A stretch of 64,000 bases of DNA from Dryas octopetala (taxonomy: Eukaryota > Streptophyta > Magnoliopsida > Rosales > Rosaceae): assembly GCA_963921425.1 (NCBI GenBank), contig OY992832.1:17148835-17212834 (forward strand), read 5' to 3'. Every line of letters begins with the position of its first letter. The stretch's first letter is position 1. The position numbers and the translations under genes were made by a program. Under the pieces are notes generated by a model. It saw only the letters and a list, made by a program, of their open reading frames with translations, did no database searches and was not told the origin of the DNA. Below are positions 13,460 through 25,213 of this stretch, piece after piece.

Positions 13460-13902
13460 GTACGTAGTGCTTGAAGATGAGAACTGGGTTTATGAAATTA
13501 TAATGTAATTTAGCATCCCTTTTATTCTTTTTCCGTTTCAATGGTTTGGTTCATTCATTGTTTAAGTAGGTGCTGAATAAGGTTTGTGTTTGCCTTGAAA
13601 ATCACGGCCTAGGTTGTAATGGAAAGTAAGACATTTGGTGCTTTTCTTGTACGCGAATGTGTCGTCACTCAACCTAAAATGGTCCGACTTCAAAATGAAT
13701 AATGGAGTTGAATGTACAAATATAATCAAACTACGGAGCGACCGAGGACCATTGAAAACTAGAAGGTCAAATTAAACAAGCTATGGAATTTAAGGTGCTT
13801 TATTTACTAGTCATACTGAAAAACAAAATGCCCAGTTCATAAATACGTACGGAATACAATGAACAAGTAAGAGTATATTTAACCCACCTAAAATGACGAG
13901 CT
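13460..13902. other. CRK 3' flank, no gene seen
   Basis: Probable 3' untranslated region and spacer before the second copy of the segmental duplication. Nothing coding is visible. Confidence 0.5.
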
Positions 13903-13996
13903 GACTCCCCTTTTAAAAAATTTTCCTCAAACTTCCTATTATGCCTTTAAACAAAAAAGTTACACGAAAAATAAGAAAAGAACTAGAAACCTCACC

Positions 13997-14033
<37 letters not shown>

Positions 14034-14097
14034 GTCTTTTAGTCACGAAATTTACAATGACTAATTATAATTCTAAATTGTCAAGAGCTGTGACTTA

Positions 14098-15678
14098 GGG
14101 GGGTGTACTCAATCAAGACTTTTAAAGACTTTTGTTAAATTAAAAAGTCAGGAGGTACTCAATCAAAACTTTTATATACTTTTAAAAAGTCTATGAAAGT
14201 CAGGGGGTACTCAATCAAGACTTTTTTAAAATCTATGAAAGTCATACGGTACTCAAAATGTCAATAACTTTCACAGATTTCTCAAATCCATAGACTTTGA
14301 AAGACTTTTGGCATTAAAGTATATATACCAAATCTTTTTATTTCTCTTCCATTCCCCCCCAAGACTTTGAAAGACTTTTGAGAAAAGGCTTCCCCTTTTC
14401 TCTCTTCGCCTCCTCTAGCATTGCCTGTGCGCAGGGACGGATGCACGTTGGGAGGAAGGGGGTCGGGCGACCCCCCAACACCAGAGCTCCTAGCCGTGAA
14501 CCACCTTTCTCAGCTGCCGTTGACCCCCCAAACATCTGGACAACAACCCCTTGACCTCTGGCCAGTGACCCCCTCGCTGCCCAGCATGCCCAATCGCCCA
14601 CCACCTGCTTGATTAAAAGCTTGAGTGGCTGAGTGGTTTAACCGTTCAAGGCTTCAAGCAGAAGAAGCGTTTTCTTCTTTATTTTTTTTTACTAAGATTT
14701 CTTTAGTTTTTATAGGGAATTAATGGAGCAAACCCATTGGAAATTATCTGGAACTTGAAACAGAGTCGAAGGCAAATCTTGAGCCATATAAAAAAGATAG
14801 ATCGAGCTTTGCGAAACTGGCCAATCAATTGAATTCCATCACTATCAAAAACAGCTTTATTATTAATATTAATACACGGATAGGGAAAGGAAGATAGTGG
14901 ATCATCATTTGAAGAGTTTGAATGAGAATTATGAGAGTCGCTGCAAATTTCCAAAGCTTTTCTACAATTGGGTTCAAGCTAGCTAGTACTAGCACAAGAC
15001 CAATTCAATTAGAAGACATATATAAAGCCTCATGTCAACTCACTGATGAGTCTGAATCCTGTATTGATTATTTTGGCATGTAATTTTATGCAAAATTGCA
15101 AACTAATTAAAGAGTATAAGATGTAGAAAGAAAGGAAAAAGAAGTGAATGACATGGAACCATACGTTTTCCAAGTGAGTTTTGATTTCCTTAATTGAAAA
15201 TAAATTTTTTAATTCGTAATTTAATTGTCTTCACACTTGGAAGCTCGTTTTCGTCAATGTTACCTGGATTTAATAGTATCTATGTAACATTGAATAGTAA
15301 ATTCGACAAATATTGAAGACCAGTTTTAGATCATTCAATATATTAGTAGGTTTCTTAACAATCTTGATTTCTTGGAGGTTATTCTTTCATTAACTTGTCA
15401 TTTTCTGTTTGATTTCACTGCTTTTTCATTGCCCTTTTGTTTGATTTTATTGCGTTTTCATTGCCCTCTGTGATATACGGATGTTGTTATCTCACAATAT
15501 TTCACAATAGTACTTGTATCAAGAAGTCATTGAAAGTCTATCAATGTCTATGAAAGTTTTTAAATAAAACTTCATGAAAGTCTATAAAAGTCTTTGAAAG
15601 TCTGTCATAATTCTGAAAGTCTATAAAAGTCTGTCACTTAAAAAAAGTCTTTAAAAATCTAAATTGAGTACACCCTCC
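14098..15678. mobile_element. PIF/Harbinger-like non-autonomous element with TTA TSD
   Basis: The termini are ggggggtgtactcaatc on the left and the inverse of ggagggtgtactcaatt on the right. They are flanked by TTA at 14095-14097 and 15679-15681. Removing the element and one TTA restores the ctgtgacttaacctttt seen in the copies at about 7448 and 7757, which proves insertion. Subterminal regions (about 14100-14330 and 15510-15660) are packed with short repeats of gtactcaatcaaga, aaagactttt and tctatgaaagtc in both orientations. The interior (1.0 kb) contains a left end of the hAT-like family seen at 19889 and a fragment with an 83-codon minus-strand frame (14703-14954) that I do not recognise. 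A 3-bp TTA duplication fits the PIF/Harbinger (Tourist) superfamily. Confidence 0.85.
14432..14615. mobile_element. hAT-like element left end, nested in the Harbinger-like element
   Basis: It begins with cagggacggatgcacg and carries the GC-rich hairpin gggggtcgggcgacccccc at about 14459. The same start and hairpin occur in the complete element at 19889-20513. The right end (atccgtccctg) was not found here, so this copy is probably truncated. Confidence 0.55.
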
Positions 15679-15681
15679 TTA

Positions 15682-16115
15682 ACCTTTTTCTATCGGATTT
15701 TAGTTACGACATTATTTCTGTTAAATGTATTTTCAAGACCAAATGTAGTCACAACTAAAAATGAAATTTGTGACATTAAATTTTGTCACTAAAGGTTTTA
15801 GTCACAACTCACCGTAATGGCTTGGTTTTCTCAAAAAAAAAAAGTGTAATGGCTTGGTACTAAATATACCATTAGTCACAATTATGACTAAAGAGTCGTA
15901 ATAATAAGATCGACCTATCTTTTTGTTTTGCCACCCAGCCAACCCCGCTCCCCCTGCCACCCCCGCCTTCTTCGATAGGTGGGGGTGCTGTTGGTTTTCC
16001 ATTTCTTTTATTATTATTAGATTTTAGTATGTTTATTTATTTTGTTTTCAAGAATAAAATTGGAACTATCAAAAAATAATTTTTGAGAAACGTACTTAGC
16101 ATTTGATTATTATAT
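15682..16115. repeat. Duplicated block, copy 2 left part
   Basis: This continues the sequence interrupted by the TTA element and matches 7770-8205 in order: tcggattttagttacgac, taatggcttggtttt, a C-rich patch, then tagtatgtttatttatttt. It has point differences and small indels. Confidence 0.7.
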
Positions 16116-16116
16116 T

Positions 16117-16277
16117 GAAGGATGAAAATTTCGTTTTTTGGGGAGGGGGAGATTTTATCAAAATACCAAAATAATTTGGTCAATATTTCAGAAATTTTGG
16201 CGAAATATCGCTGGGGTGGGATTTCTGGGTTTCAGTGGGTTTGGGCTTCAGCAGCAGGGGCGAGATGAGGCAGCGAA

Positions 16278-16328
<51 letters not shown>

Positions 16329-17047
16329 ATCTCGGAGGGAGAGGAGGAAGAGAGGAAAGAGGAAGGAGGAAGGAGGAGTGAGAAGAGATGCCTAGCTCTG
16401 CGTGGAAAGAAAAAAAAAAGTGGAAGAGATGCCTCTGCGTGGAAAGAAAAAAGAAAGAGGAAGAGATGCCTCTGCGTGGAAAGAAAAAAGAAAGAGGAAG
16501 AGAGAAGAGGAAAAGGAAGGAAAGAAAAAAAAAAAAAAAGTTTGGGGCCTTTGGACAATTGGAAAGAAAAAAAAAATTTGGGGTTTCGTTTGAGGTTTGA
16601 TTTGGCTCTTTTGGGGTTTCGTTTAGTTTTTTTTAAACCCTAAACCCTAATACTTTTATATATAAAAATAATTAAAAATACTGTAAATAGCCTAAACCCT
16701 AATATCTTATACTATATCCTAAAGAATATATAATATAGATTATAAAGTATATAGAGTTTAGTGTATAGATTATAGAGTATAAATAATATATTAATTTCAT
16801 TTATTTATTATACTAATTTTATTTAACAGCATTTGCCTCCAACGCGCATTATATTCATCTTATATCACATGAAACCTACTATATAATTTGGTTTCTTCAA
16901 TGTTTTTTATTAATATAGTAGATATTATATTAAATAAATATATGGTCAAGTTTCATTCAAAATTTATGTATTTTGATAGCAATTTTTGTCGTTTTTATCT
17001 AATTTTATCAAAATCAAAAATTTCCTCGAAACCGAAATTTTACTCCT
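16117..17047. mobile_element. Inserted TIR element with purine-rich core
   Basis: The block-1 sequence gattattatatccacta is split here by about 930 bp. The ends are imperfect inverted repeats (gaaggatgaaaatttcg against aaggagtaaaatttcg), with gattatat-like duplications on both flanks. The core is a (GA)n tract (16270-16325) followed by tandem copies of a roughly 40-45-bp unit containing gatgcctctgcgtgg (16384-16500), then ggggtttcgttt and aaaccctaaaccctaa stretches like those inside 25990-26080. Long open frames here are low-complexity artefacts. Confidence 0.65.
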
Positions 17048-17048
17048 T

Positions 17049-17460
17049 GATTATATCCACTATTCAAAGAAATTCTCCAATTTGATTTCCATTAATTCTT
17101 AATTTTTCTTATTGTTTTATAAGAAAGATTAAAATGGTTTTTATAAAAATAAAATAATAAATGAATAATGACATATATTTAACTAAAACAATATTTTAAT
17201 AAGTTTTTTTTTTTTAAAATTCAGATCTAGAACCTCATGAACAACCCGGCCCGGTTGCAAAAAACGGTACCAAGCCGGTCCTCAGTCGTACCATTCCACC
17301 TGCCCGCGTCGCAGCTGCCTCGCTTCCAATTAAGCTTCCCTGCCGAACCCAGCAGCCAAGCTTCAACTCCTACCTTTTCGCTGCCATCAACCGCCGAGAT
17401 GCTCCCCACCACCATAAACACCACATCCTGTTTGGGTTTTCTGATTTTGAGAACCAGGTG
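17049..17460. repeat. Duplicated block, copy 2 right part
   Basis: It matches 8206-8545: tccactattcaaagaaattc through cccggttgcaaaaaac and tcgcttccaattaagc. The open frames here are not the same as those in copy 1, which supports a non-coding nature. Confidence 0.7.
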
Positions 17461-18997
17461 AGAGACAGAAGAAAGAAGAGAAAAAGGAAGAGGAAGAATA
17501 AAGAAATGAAAAACTAAAAAAAAAAATAGCAAAGGAGAGATTCTCTTTGCCGCACGCGCAAATGAAAAAAAAAAAAAAAAAAACAGAAGATGTTTTTTTG
17601 GCTTTTAATATTTTACGGAAAAAGAAGAAGTTGATTGACACTGAAAATATTTCTTTTGCTCTTGTGGCAATCATTGTTACTATAGAATATTAATTATTTA
17701 AATTATAAAAATATTTTATTAATTGTTACTGTTTGACAGTGATAATCGTTTTTACTGTGCGATAGTGGCAATCATTGCCAACAGCATGGCTGGATAGTAC
17801 GACAATGGCAATTTGCTTAATTTTCAACAAAAAAAAAATATAACGTGAACTTATTTGTACAAAGTATAAAGTTTATTTGTACAAATTATATAGACTTATT
17901 TATCATTTTAACTTTTTAGGTGAGTTTTTTTTTTTGTACAAAGAGGCTCTAAAATGGTGTTTTAATTTAGTAATTTACTATATTGTAATTGTCATGTAAT
18001 TGTCATGAAATTTCATGTCATTGAACGCAAATTTGAAGCACACAATTACAGTACGTAGCATTACCGTATTTTATATCAAATATTGAATTGAATTAGTCTT
18101 CCAGGTCACTGGTAGGAAGCTTCAAGCTACCTAGAGATGCATGCAACACCTGGAATATTATTATTAAAGCAAGTATAATATATGGATAAGTTGAAGGCAT
18201 TGTGATTTTCATGTAATTAGATCATCGTCCTTCCTAGTCCTAATTTATTTATTTTTTTTCTTTTTACAATATATTTTAGGCTTGCTTGTCCAGAGAATAT
18301 CAATTCCTTTTATTTTGGGCAAGCCTAATCAGGGGCACATACCATATACTACACCTCCTCGGTCAATTTGTCCTAAAAAATATATAAAAATATCTACCTA
18401 CAGTCCCGTCTCTATCCACATTTTTTTTTAGTGCTTATATTCCTGCCTCTATGTCCTATTTTTCCACCCACGTAAACTACCAGTCGCACCATTGAAAAAT
18501 CAATCAAACGAGGACTTTGATTCATTTGACCTGTCTCCACCACTCCCATCTCTATCAAGTGTTTTTTTTTTTTTTTTCAGGCTTTTTTTTCAATTTTTCC
18601 TCGCATTCATTGCATTGAATTAATGAGATGCTCATTGATTTTATTGTTTCAATTTATTTTGAGATATATTCAATCAGTCCTCAAAAATAAAAAATAGCTA
18701 GCAGTCCTTTACGTCTCTATCGAACAATATTTTAATTAAATAAAACATTCAGTGTGAAACCACTCTGGTCAAAGAAGCTAAGCTACATGGCTGTCAAAAA
18801 GGCTAGCTACATAGGTTTGGTTCGTGGAAAATATTCTCAAAGGATCCTAATGTTTATAATGCTTACTCAGTCAATAATTATTTGATTTAGTTAATGACAT
18901 ACAATTTTTCTTTTTTATCAGAATAAATTCTGAGTTCAAAAGCCATAGATTACAATTGATTAAGAAAAAAGAAACAATGATACTTAATGACTAGTAA
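17461..18997. other. Intergenic, upstream part of second CRK block
   Basis: Mostly AT-rich. About 18265-18350 (agagaatatcaattcc, then attttgggcaagcctaatc) matches 8575-8680, and 18640-18850 (gtcctcaaaaa, then ctctggtcaaagaagctaagc) matches 9430-9600. Poly-A and poly-T runs occur at about 17565 and 18562. No gene is seen. Confidence 0.55.
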
Positions 18998-19006
18998 TAA
19001 AATTTA

Positions 19007-19492
19007 GGGCTAATTACAAAATATCCCTTCCAGGTTTATTGTCATTTTCAATTTCTCTTATAAGGTTTCAATTTTTTCAATGTGATACATATAATTTTTA
19101 ATTTAAGTCAATGTGCAAACTAAAGAAAATAAAACTGAAAAAAAGACTCAATTACCCCTCCCCAGCCTCGTCGCCGCCAGGGGAGGGGGGTCACCGGCGG
19201 TGGTAGAGAAGGGGATGCGACAGGGCTGCGGAGGGTGGGGGGAGCGACGGGGGAGCCACAGAGAGAGAGAGATGTAGTTGGGGAGAATGGGTGGGAGGGG
19301 ACGATGGGGAAGCCAAAGAAAAAAAGAGAGATGGGGCTAAGGAGGGTGGGGGTAATTGAATCATTTTTTATTTTTTTAGTTTGTACATTGACTTAAATTG
19401 AGAACTATATGTATCACATTGAAAAAATTTAAACCTTATGGAGGGAATTAAAAATGATAATAAACCTGGGAGGGGTATTTTGTAATTAGCCC
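19007..19492. mobile_element. Long-TIR element with 9-bp TSD (MULE-like MITE)
   Basis: The termini gggctaattacaaaata and its inverse open TIRs that extend more than 120 bp into the element (aggtttattgtcatttt, then aatgtgatacatata). It is flanked by exact 9-bp direct repeats taaaattta at 18998-19006 and 19493-19501, the size made by Mutator-like transposases. The 200-bp interior is G-rich (19150-19350) and non-coding. A second, truncated copy lies at about 19697. Confidence 0.88.
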
Positions 19493-19696
19493 TAAAATTT
19501 ACTATATCAAACTTTTAAAGTTAGCATACAAATAATGAGGAAGAGTGAAAAAAATAAGTTATGATTAAAATAAATTCTATCACTTTTAATAAGTCAAAAC
19601 TAAAATAAAATATTATATTTAAGGCTGAACTTCGATTTGGTAGATCCCTAAGTCCTATCAGTAGATGTTGTATATACAATGTTCGGTTATGTGTTT

Positions 19697-19814
19697 TTTA
19701 ATTACAAAATACTCCTCCCAAGTTTATTGTCATTTTCAATTCCCCTCATAAGATTTCAGTTTTTTCAATGTGGTACATATAGTTTTCAATTTAAATCGAT
19801 TAATGTGCAAATTG

Positions 19815-19849
<35 letters not shown>

Positions 19850-20625
19850 AATTACCCCACCCCCAGCCTTGGCCCTCCCAACCCCGTCCAGGGACAGACG
19901 CACATACAAGGTTGGGGGGTCGGGCGACCCCCCGGACGGCGGAGCAAGATGGCTGCGACATTTGGGGACGGCGACACGGGCGACCCCCCAAAGAGAAGAA
20001 CGATGACCCCCCAAATAAAAGCTTGTTTACAGATCTTATGGCAATAGCTTCATTTTCTGCTTCTTCTTGGCCTTGGGTTCTGTTTTCCTCTACCAGTTTC
20101 TGTCTACTCCTGCCTGCAGGCTGCAAAGGAGTGATGACTGAGGCTTTGTACAAGCTGTACCCACGTGCACTTTCTATGACGTGGCTGCTTTCTTGGGGTC
20201 TCCATCTTCACGTGCATTCCTTTGCTTATGGGCCTTCTATTATGGCCTTTGTCCCTCCCAATTCAATTTCAGGGCCCAACACTGTTCAACACCTCCTACC
20301 TCATTTTCTCAGAGAGTTAACACTCTACTTCTCAACTCTCAAATATCTTGGAGAAACTATAACAGGATGGTCTATGTTCATTGGTGATTCACCCAGCCCC
20401 TACCATCGGAGCCGGTCACCTGCCCGGTCCCTAAAAAATTTTGCCGCCGCTTCGCGGCGCCAAGCTCTACCTAACCATGATCCCCCAGGTTGGGGATCCT
20501 GGATCCGTCCCTGACCCCGTCGCCGTCGAAAGAGGGGGGAGTCGCCGGCGGTGGTGGGGAGGGGGATGCGACGGGACTTGCACATTGACTTAAATTAAAA
20601 ACTATATATACAATATAAAACCATA
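19697..20625. mobile_element. Second copy of the 19007 family, carrying a nested hAT-like element
   Basis: The left part (ttaattacaaaatactcc, then aatgtggtacatatagtt) and the right part (ggggagtcgccggcggtgg, then acttgcacattgacttaaa) match the 19007-19492 element. Its interior is split at 19889-20513. An A-tract (19817-19846) lies on the left side. The right terminus is lost near a poly-G run at about 20631-20646. Confidence 0.75.
19889..20513. mobile_element. hAT-like non-autonomous element, 625 bp, 8-bp TSD
   Basis: The ends are cagggacagacgcac on the left and, in reverse complement, cagggacggatccag on the right. Exact 8-bp direct repeats accccgtc flank it at 19881-19888 and 20514-20521, the hAT-type duplication size. 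A GC-rich hairpin with arms ggggggtcg/cgacccccc and a 2-base loop sits 29 bp inside the left end. A 200-codon plus-strand frame (19912-20514) runs through nearly the whole element but resembles no transposase domain, so I treat it as unassigned. The same family has a left end at 14432. Confidence 0.88.
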
Positions 20626-20854
20626 CCCGGGGGGGGGGGGGGGGGGACCCAAAAATCCATGGTCGGTGCAGACGCGTGTAGTATGCCTCATTGCCTTTTT
20701 TCTTTTTTGGTCAAAATGGCCTCATTGCCTTGCATAGAATGAGATCGATGTACGTTCAATGACTTGATTCTCCACAGAAGTCTAGCTTAAGCTACATGAT
20801 GATTGATCATAATATAATCCCCTTAGCCCTTAGAGAGGCTACACACGGCCTGCA

Positions 20855-21631
20855 ATGGCTACCTCATCAATATTTATATTCTTTCTTTTTCCCCCTTACT
20901 CTGTTACTGATCATCATCACTCATTCCCTTGCTCAGCCACCTTTTCTATGGCACTTCTGTATAAACAACAAAGGCAATTCAACTACACCACTAATAGTAC
21001 CTACCATAAAAACCTCAACACCCTTCTCACCTCCCTTCCCACCAACCGCTACGGCAACTACACCACTAATTGCAGGTATGGAAAAGTTGGAGGGAAGGAA
21101 CAGCTTCAAATCTAATAGATTCCACATTCAGGATTGGTTCAAGAACTGAAATAATGAGGTGCATGCACATTGGGTTATTATGTGTGCAAGAAAATGTATA
21201 GTTGATAGGCCAACCATGGCTTCTGTTGCTCTAATGCTTAGTAGCCACTCTCTTGCTCTCCCAGTATCCTCACAACCAGCATTTTTCATGCATAGTAGTG
21301 TTGGTTCTGGCATGTGTTTGGGATGGGAGAATAATTTAGGAGTACGTGCACTACAAGAAAAGTAAGCAAAAGTCACGTTCATTGGTTGCACAGAAAGAGG
21401 TGACAATTGAGCAATAGAGACTAAAGTACCTCAATTTTAACAAAAATTAATGGCAATTAGATAATGGGGACTAAAGTTCTCAAACGCCACCCATTTCTGT
21501 ACAACCAATGAAAGTGACTATTGTTTACATTTTTTTTAGTGATGACAGCTGTGTCGGACCGATCCAAGAACAACTATCAAAGCATCGGAAAATGATGTTT
21601 CTTTAATATTACCGAAGTATATCCTCGCTAG
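20855..21631 (+). pseudogene. CRK: CRK pseudogene: exon 1 start fused to exon 7
   Basis: ATG at 20855 begins a signal-peptide-like segment and the start of the first DUF26 domain. It matches the intact CRK (pairs such as acctaccataaaaacctc) but has frame shifts. Near 21070 the sequence jumps straight to the end of intron 6 and exon 7 (tggaaaagttggagggaag), so most of exon 1 and exons 2-6 are deleted. Exon 7 has a 1-2-base frameshift (aaaatgtatagttgatagg) and is split by a CACTA-type MITE at 21349-21541. The tail resumes and ends at accgaagtatatcctcgctag. It cannot encode a receptor. Confidence 0.88.
21349..21541. mobile_element. CACTA-type MITE, 193 bp
   Basis: It starts cactacaagaaaa and ends ttttttagtg, with TIRs of about 55 bp (gtcacgttcattggttgcac against the inverse of gtacaaccaatgaaagtgac). 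It sits in exon 7 of the CRK pseudogene. The flanking trinucleotides gtg and atg are an imperfect 3-bp duplication. There is no coding capacity. Confidence 0.8.
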
Positions 21632-22955
21632 TGCTTGAAGATGGAAATTGGGTTTATAAAATTATAACGTTATTTAATCAGCATCCATTTGATTCATTTT
21701 ATTTTAATTGGTATGGTTCATTCATTATTTAGTTAGGTGGTGACTGCTGAATAAGGCTTGTAATCACTCATACTGCTGACCATCTATCATCTATTCATCT
21801 AAAGCAATTGATCACTCCATGTAGGTCCTCTGTTTTTGCCAAGCGAATAATATATTCAATATATATAATTATTAAATTGGTTTAGAGGATCCAATTTTGA
21901 AAATAAATATAGATATATATATATATAAGCTAATCCAAGACATTCTAGGACCTAGCTTTAATGTAAATCATAAATATTAATATACCCTGTAGCTAGCTGT
22001 AAAGTACTACCTACACGAGTAGAGACTAATTAAGTAAGGAAATGGGGATTGGATGCAGTCTAACTTTTCTTCTTAATTTTATTTTTTTAACTTACGTGGC
22101 AGTCTTACATTAATTCTACAATATTATTATTATTTTTATTATTAATACAAATGAATATTGTGGACACGTTAGTTGGAACAAAAAAGTTGGTACAAGTAGC
22201 ATTTTTCTTTAGATTTTAGAGGATCATATATCATCAAGGACGGAGCTACAAAGGGACCAGGGAGGGACACGTGTCCCCCCTCCCATGTTTTTCTTACATT
22301 TTTTACATATATATAACTCAAACATTTAACATATATTTTCATAATTATTACTAGAATTTAACATAAATATCCTTTTCTTTCTCTTTAACTTGTATTTTGC
22401 TATCTTCAATTCGTATTTCTTTTCTTTCTTTTTTATGTTTAAGTGGATTATTGTATTTTTTTCATGGATTATTTTACTTTGTTGTGGTATACTCTGAATT
22501 CTTCTGTACTATTTCCAATCCTATTAATTTCAGATTTTTGATAAAGAAAATAATTTTGGAGATTTCTTAATGATATACTTATTACTAATTATATTAAGAT
22601 TTTAAAGAATTTTTTTGTCTAAATAAATAATTTAATAACTAAAGGTGTCCCTCCTGGGCTAGTTTTCTAGCTCGTAATATCATGATTCATGATAGACTAT
22701 TATATTCTACCTTAATTTCCATTTTGAAAATATCCCGAAACTCACTTATATTAGACTGACCTTGTGAAAAGAGTGTTGGGTGGGTCAGCAATCAAAAAGG
22801 AATGACGTGGACCACCAATCACACCAAAGAAAAATCAATATTCCAACGAGGACTTCGATTCATTAGGCTTGTCTCCCAAGTTCCACCTCTTTCAACTTTT
22901 TCTATCATTTCAGACTAATTTTCATCGCATGCCTTATTGCCTTGCTTTGAAAGCC
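21632..22955. other. Spacer with a degenerate transposon remnant
   Basis: 3' flank of the pseudogene, then AT-rich DNA. At 22238-22285 the sequence aaggacggagctac and gggagggacacgtgtccc, with tgtccctcctgggctag at about 22645, suggests ends of an old hAT-like element of about 430 bp. Upstream of 22955, tcccaagttccacctc and nearby sequence resembles other CRK upstream regions. No gene is seen. Confidence 0.4.
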
Positions 22956-23099
22956 ATGGCTTCCCCAAAATTTCTATTCTTCCTTTGTCCCGTACTAAAT
23001 TTTAGTTTTACTCATCACCGCTGATCAAGCTCTTGCTCAGTCACCTTTTCTATCCCAATTGTGTTGAAGGCAACTAAACTACTCATACTAGAGGCTTGT

Positions 23100-23571
23100 T
23101 GCCTATTTATTATTTAGTGTTGGCTTTGTTAACTAAACCATGAATTCAAAAAAAAAAATTTTGAATTCTTGTCGCCTTTGTTACTTATTTATTAGATTTT
23201 CTCTCTTTTTTTTCTTTTACCCAAAGTGGAGATTTATTATGTTCATTTTTTTCCTTCTATATAGTAGATAGATTATATGTATATTGGGTATAGTGCAACT
23301 ACAACGAGACCAATTCTGAATGCAACTCCAATAGTTTTGCTTACAATGGCATGTATGATTAATTCTGATTGCAACTCCAACGAGACCAATTCATAGTGAT
23401 TCCATCTAAGAATTGAACTCACATGGTTGTTTTACTTAAAAATAAAAAATTGAAAGCATCTCACAAACAAATTGTTTTGCTTACCTTTTTATTAAGTGAA
23501 TTCTCTCGATCTAATGTTAATTTGATTGTCCATCATCCAAAAACAGTATGATAAAAAAAAATAATGATATG

Positions 23572-23603
<32 letters not shown>

Positions 23604-24045
23604 TTTTAGAGTTTATTAAGTTTAGGTGTTGTTCAAATTTAATTACAAAATGGGCTTACATCTAAGAATCCCTACATACATCAAAACTCGTGACTCAGAT
23701 CAGCTGCAGCTCTGCAAATTGGCAAGTAAACTTTAGCAGGCAAGTAGTTGTCTTCAAAATCTAATTAGCTTATGGGCTTTTTTCCTAGGCTTTGATTAGG
23801 CTAGGTGACCAGGTCAAATGAAAATGTCCGCAGGCTTTGATTTGACGAATGGGCTTGTAAGTAGGAAGAAGGAATAGTAGTTTTATTGGGTTTGCGTGGT
23901 TAATTGGGCTCTCTTTGTACAGGTTCTTCATGGAAAATCCTCATTAAAAACAAAAGATAAAAACTTCCTACTAAAAAACAAAATATTTAAAAAATAAATA
24001 AAAACAATTGGCTTCTGCCCTCTTATCTCTCGCAGTTGTAAATTT
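23100..24045. other. Sequence replacing CRK exons 1-2 in the third copy
   Basis: AT-rich, with a poly-A run at 23573-23601. The part at 23698-23765 (gcaaattggcaagtaa, then tagcaggcaagtagttg) recurs at about 27770-27830 beyond the pseudogene, another trace of local duplication. No coding sequence is recognised. Confidence 0.5.
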
Positions 24046-25213
24046 GCGAAGCAGATGAAATTACAACTACGGAATCCTTGCAATTCGACTTTGACACCAT
24101 TAGAGTTGCCACAGATAATTTTTCTGAAGCAAATAAACTTGGACAGGGCGGATTTGGTTATGTTTACAAGGTAAATACATCATTACGTGAATATATACGA
24201 CCAGCAAAATCAATTATTTGCTGAAAAACAATGAGTTAATCAATTTTCTTATTAATTCCTTGAATGCAACCATATTATCTTTTCATTTGTTCGATTTTTT
24301 TTTTTTTCATGGTAGACTTTTTAATGGTGAAGATATAGCAATGAAAAGACAATAAATTCTGGACAAAGAAATTTTGAATTTAAAAATGAGGTATTGCTAG
24401 TAACCAAGCTGCAACGTCAGAATTTAGTTAGGCTACTAACGCAAGTCGCTATCATATCATATATATCTTCTTTTTTTTAGTTGAATGAAGAAAGATTGAA
24501 TTTGGGTACATTGTGGATAATTCTACGGTCTTTCCAACTAGGCTACCCAACAAATGCCCAGCATATCATATCTGGTATATGGTGTAGTTTTATTTTTCTT
24601 ATAGTTTATTTGTGTGACTTGTGACAAACATTAATTATGCATAACATAATCTTATTTGCATGAATATTTTCAATCAAGCGCATACAGTTAGATTGGATCA
24701 GGCGCTACAAAATCATAGTAGGCATTTCTCAAGGGCTTTTTTACCTTTATGAAGATTATCGCCTTAAAATTATTTATCGTGCTCTAAAAGCTGGTAACAT
24801 TTTGATAGATCCTGAAATAAACCCCAAAATTGTAGATTTGGGCATGGCAAGGTTGTTCATGCATGATTGATCAAACACAAGGCAATATATACAAATGGAA
24901 TTGTGGGGACCTAGTAAGTACACTAAAACAGCTATAGGCCTATAGCCATAGGGCATACATACAATCATGTTATGCTATATGATTAAGTTGACAAATTTCC
25001 ATCCATGATACTTAAGTTAATTGACATTTCTTAAAGTTGATATGCAGTAGGTGTATGGCTCATGAGTATTTAATGCATGAAAACTTTTCTGCTAAGTCCG
25101 ATATATGTCTATAGTTTTGATATGTTAGTTTTGGAGATCATAATTGGACAGAAAAATAATTGTTTCCATGATAGAGAAAATGGGAAGAATCTTCTAAGCT
25201 ATGTAAGTAAAAG

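Noticed and set aside
14626..14645. tRNA-Ser/Leu-like sequence (gagtggctgagtggttta)
   Set aside because: Looks like an A box, but no B box, anticodon arm or acceptor stem could be closed downstream.
16232..16558. 108-codon minus-strand frame and overlapping plus frames in purine-rich DNA
   Set aside because: Composed of Ser/Leu/Phe or Lys/Glu/Arg runs from (GA)n and A-tracts inside a transposon; no domain and open on both strands because of base composition.
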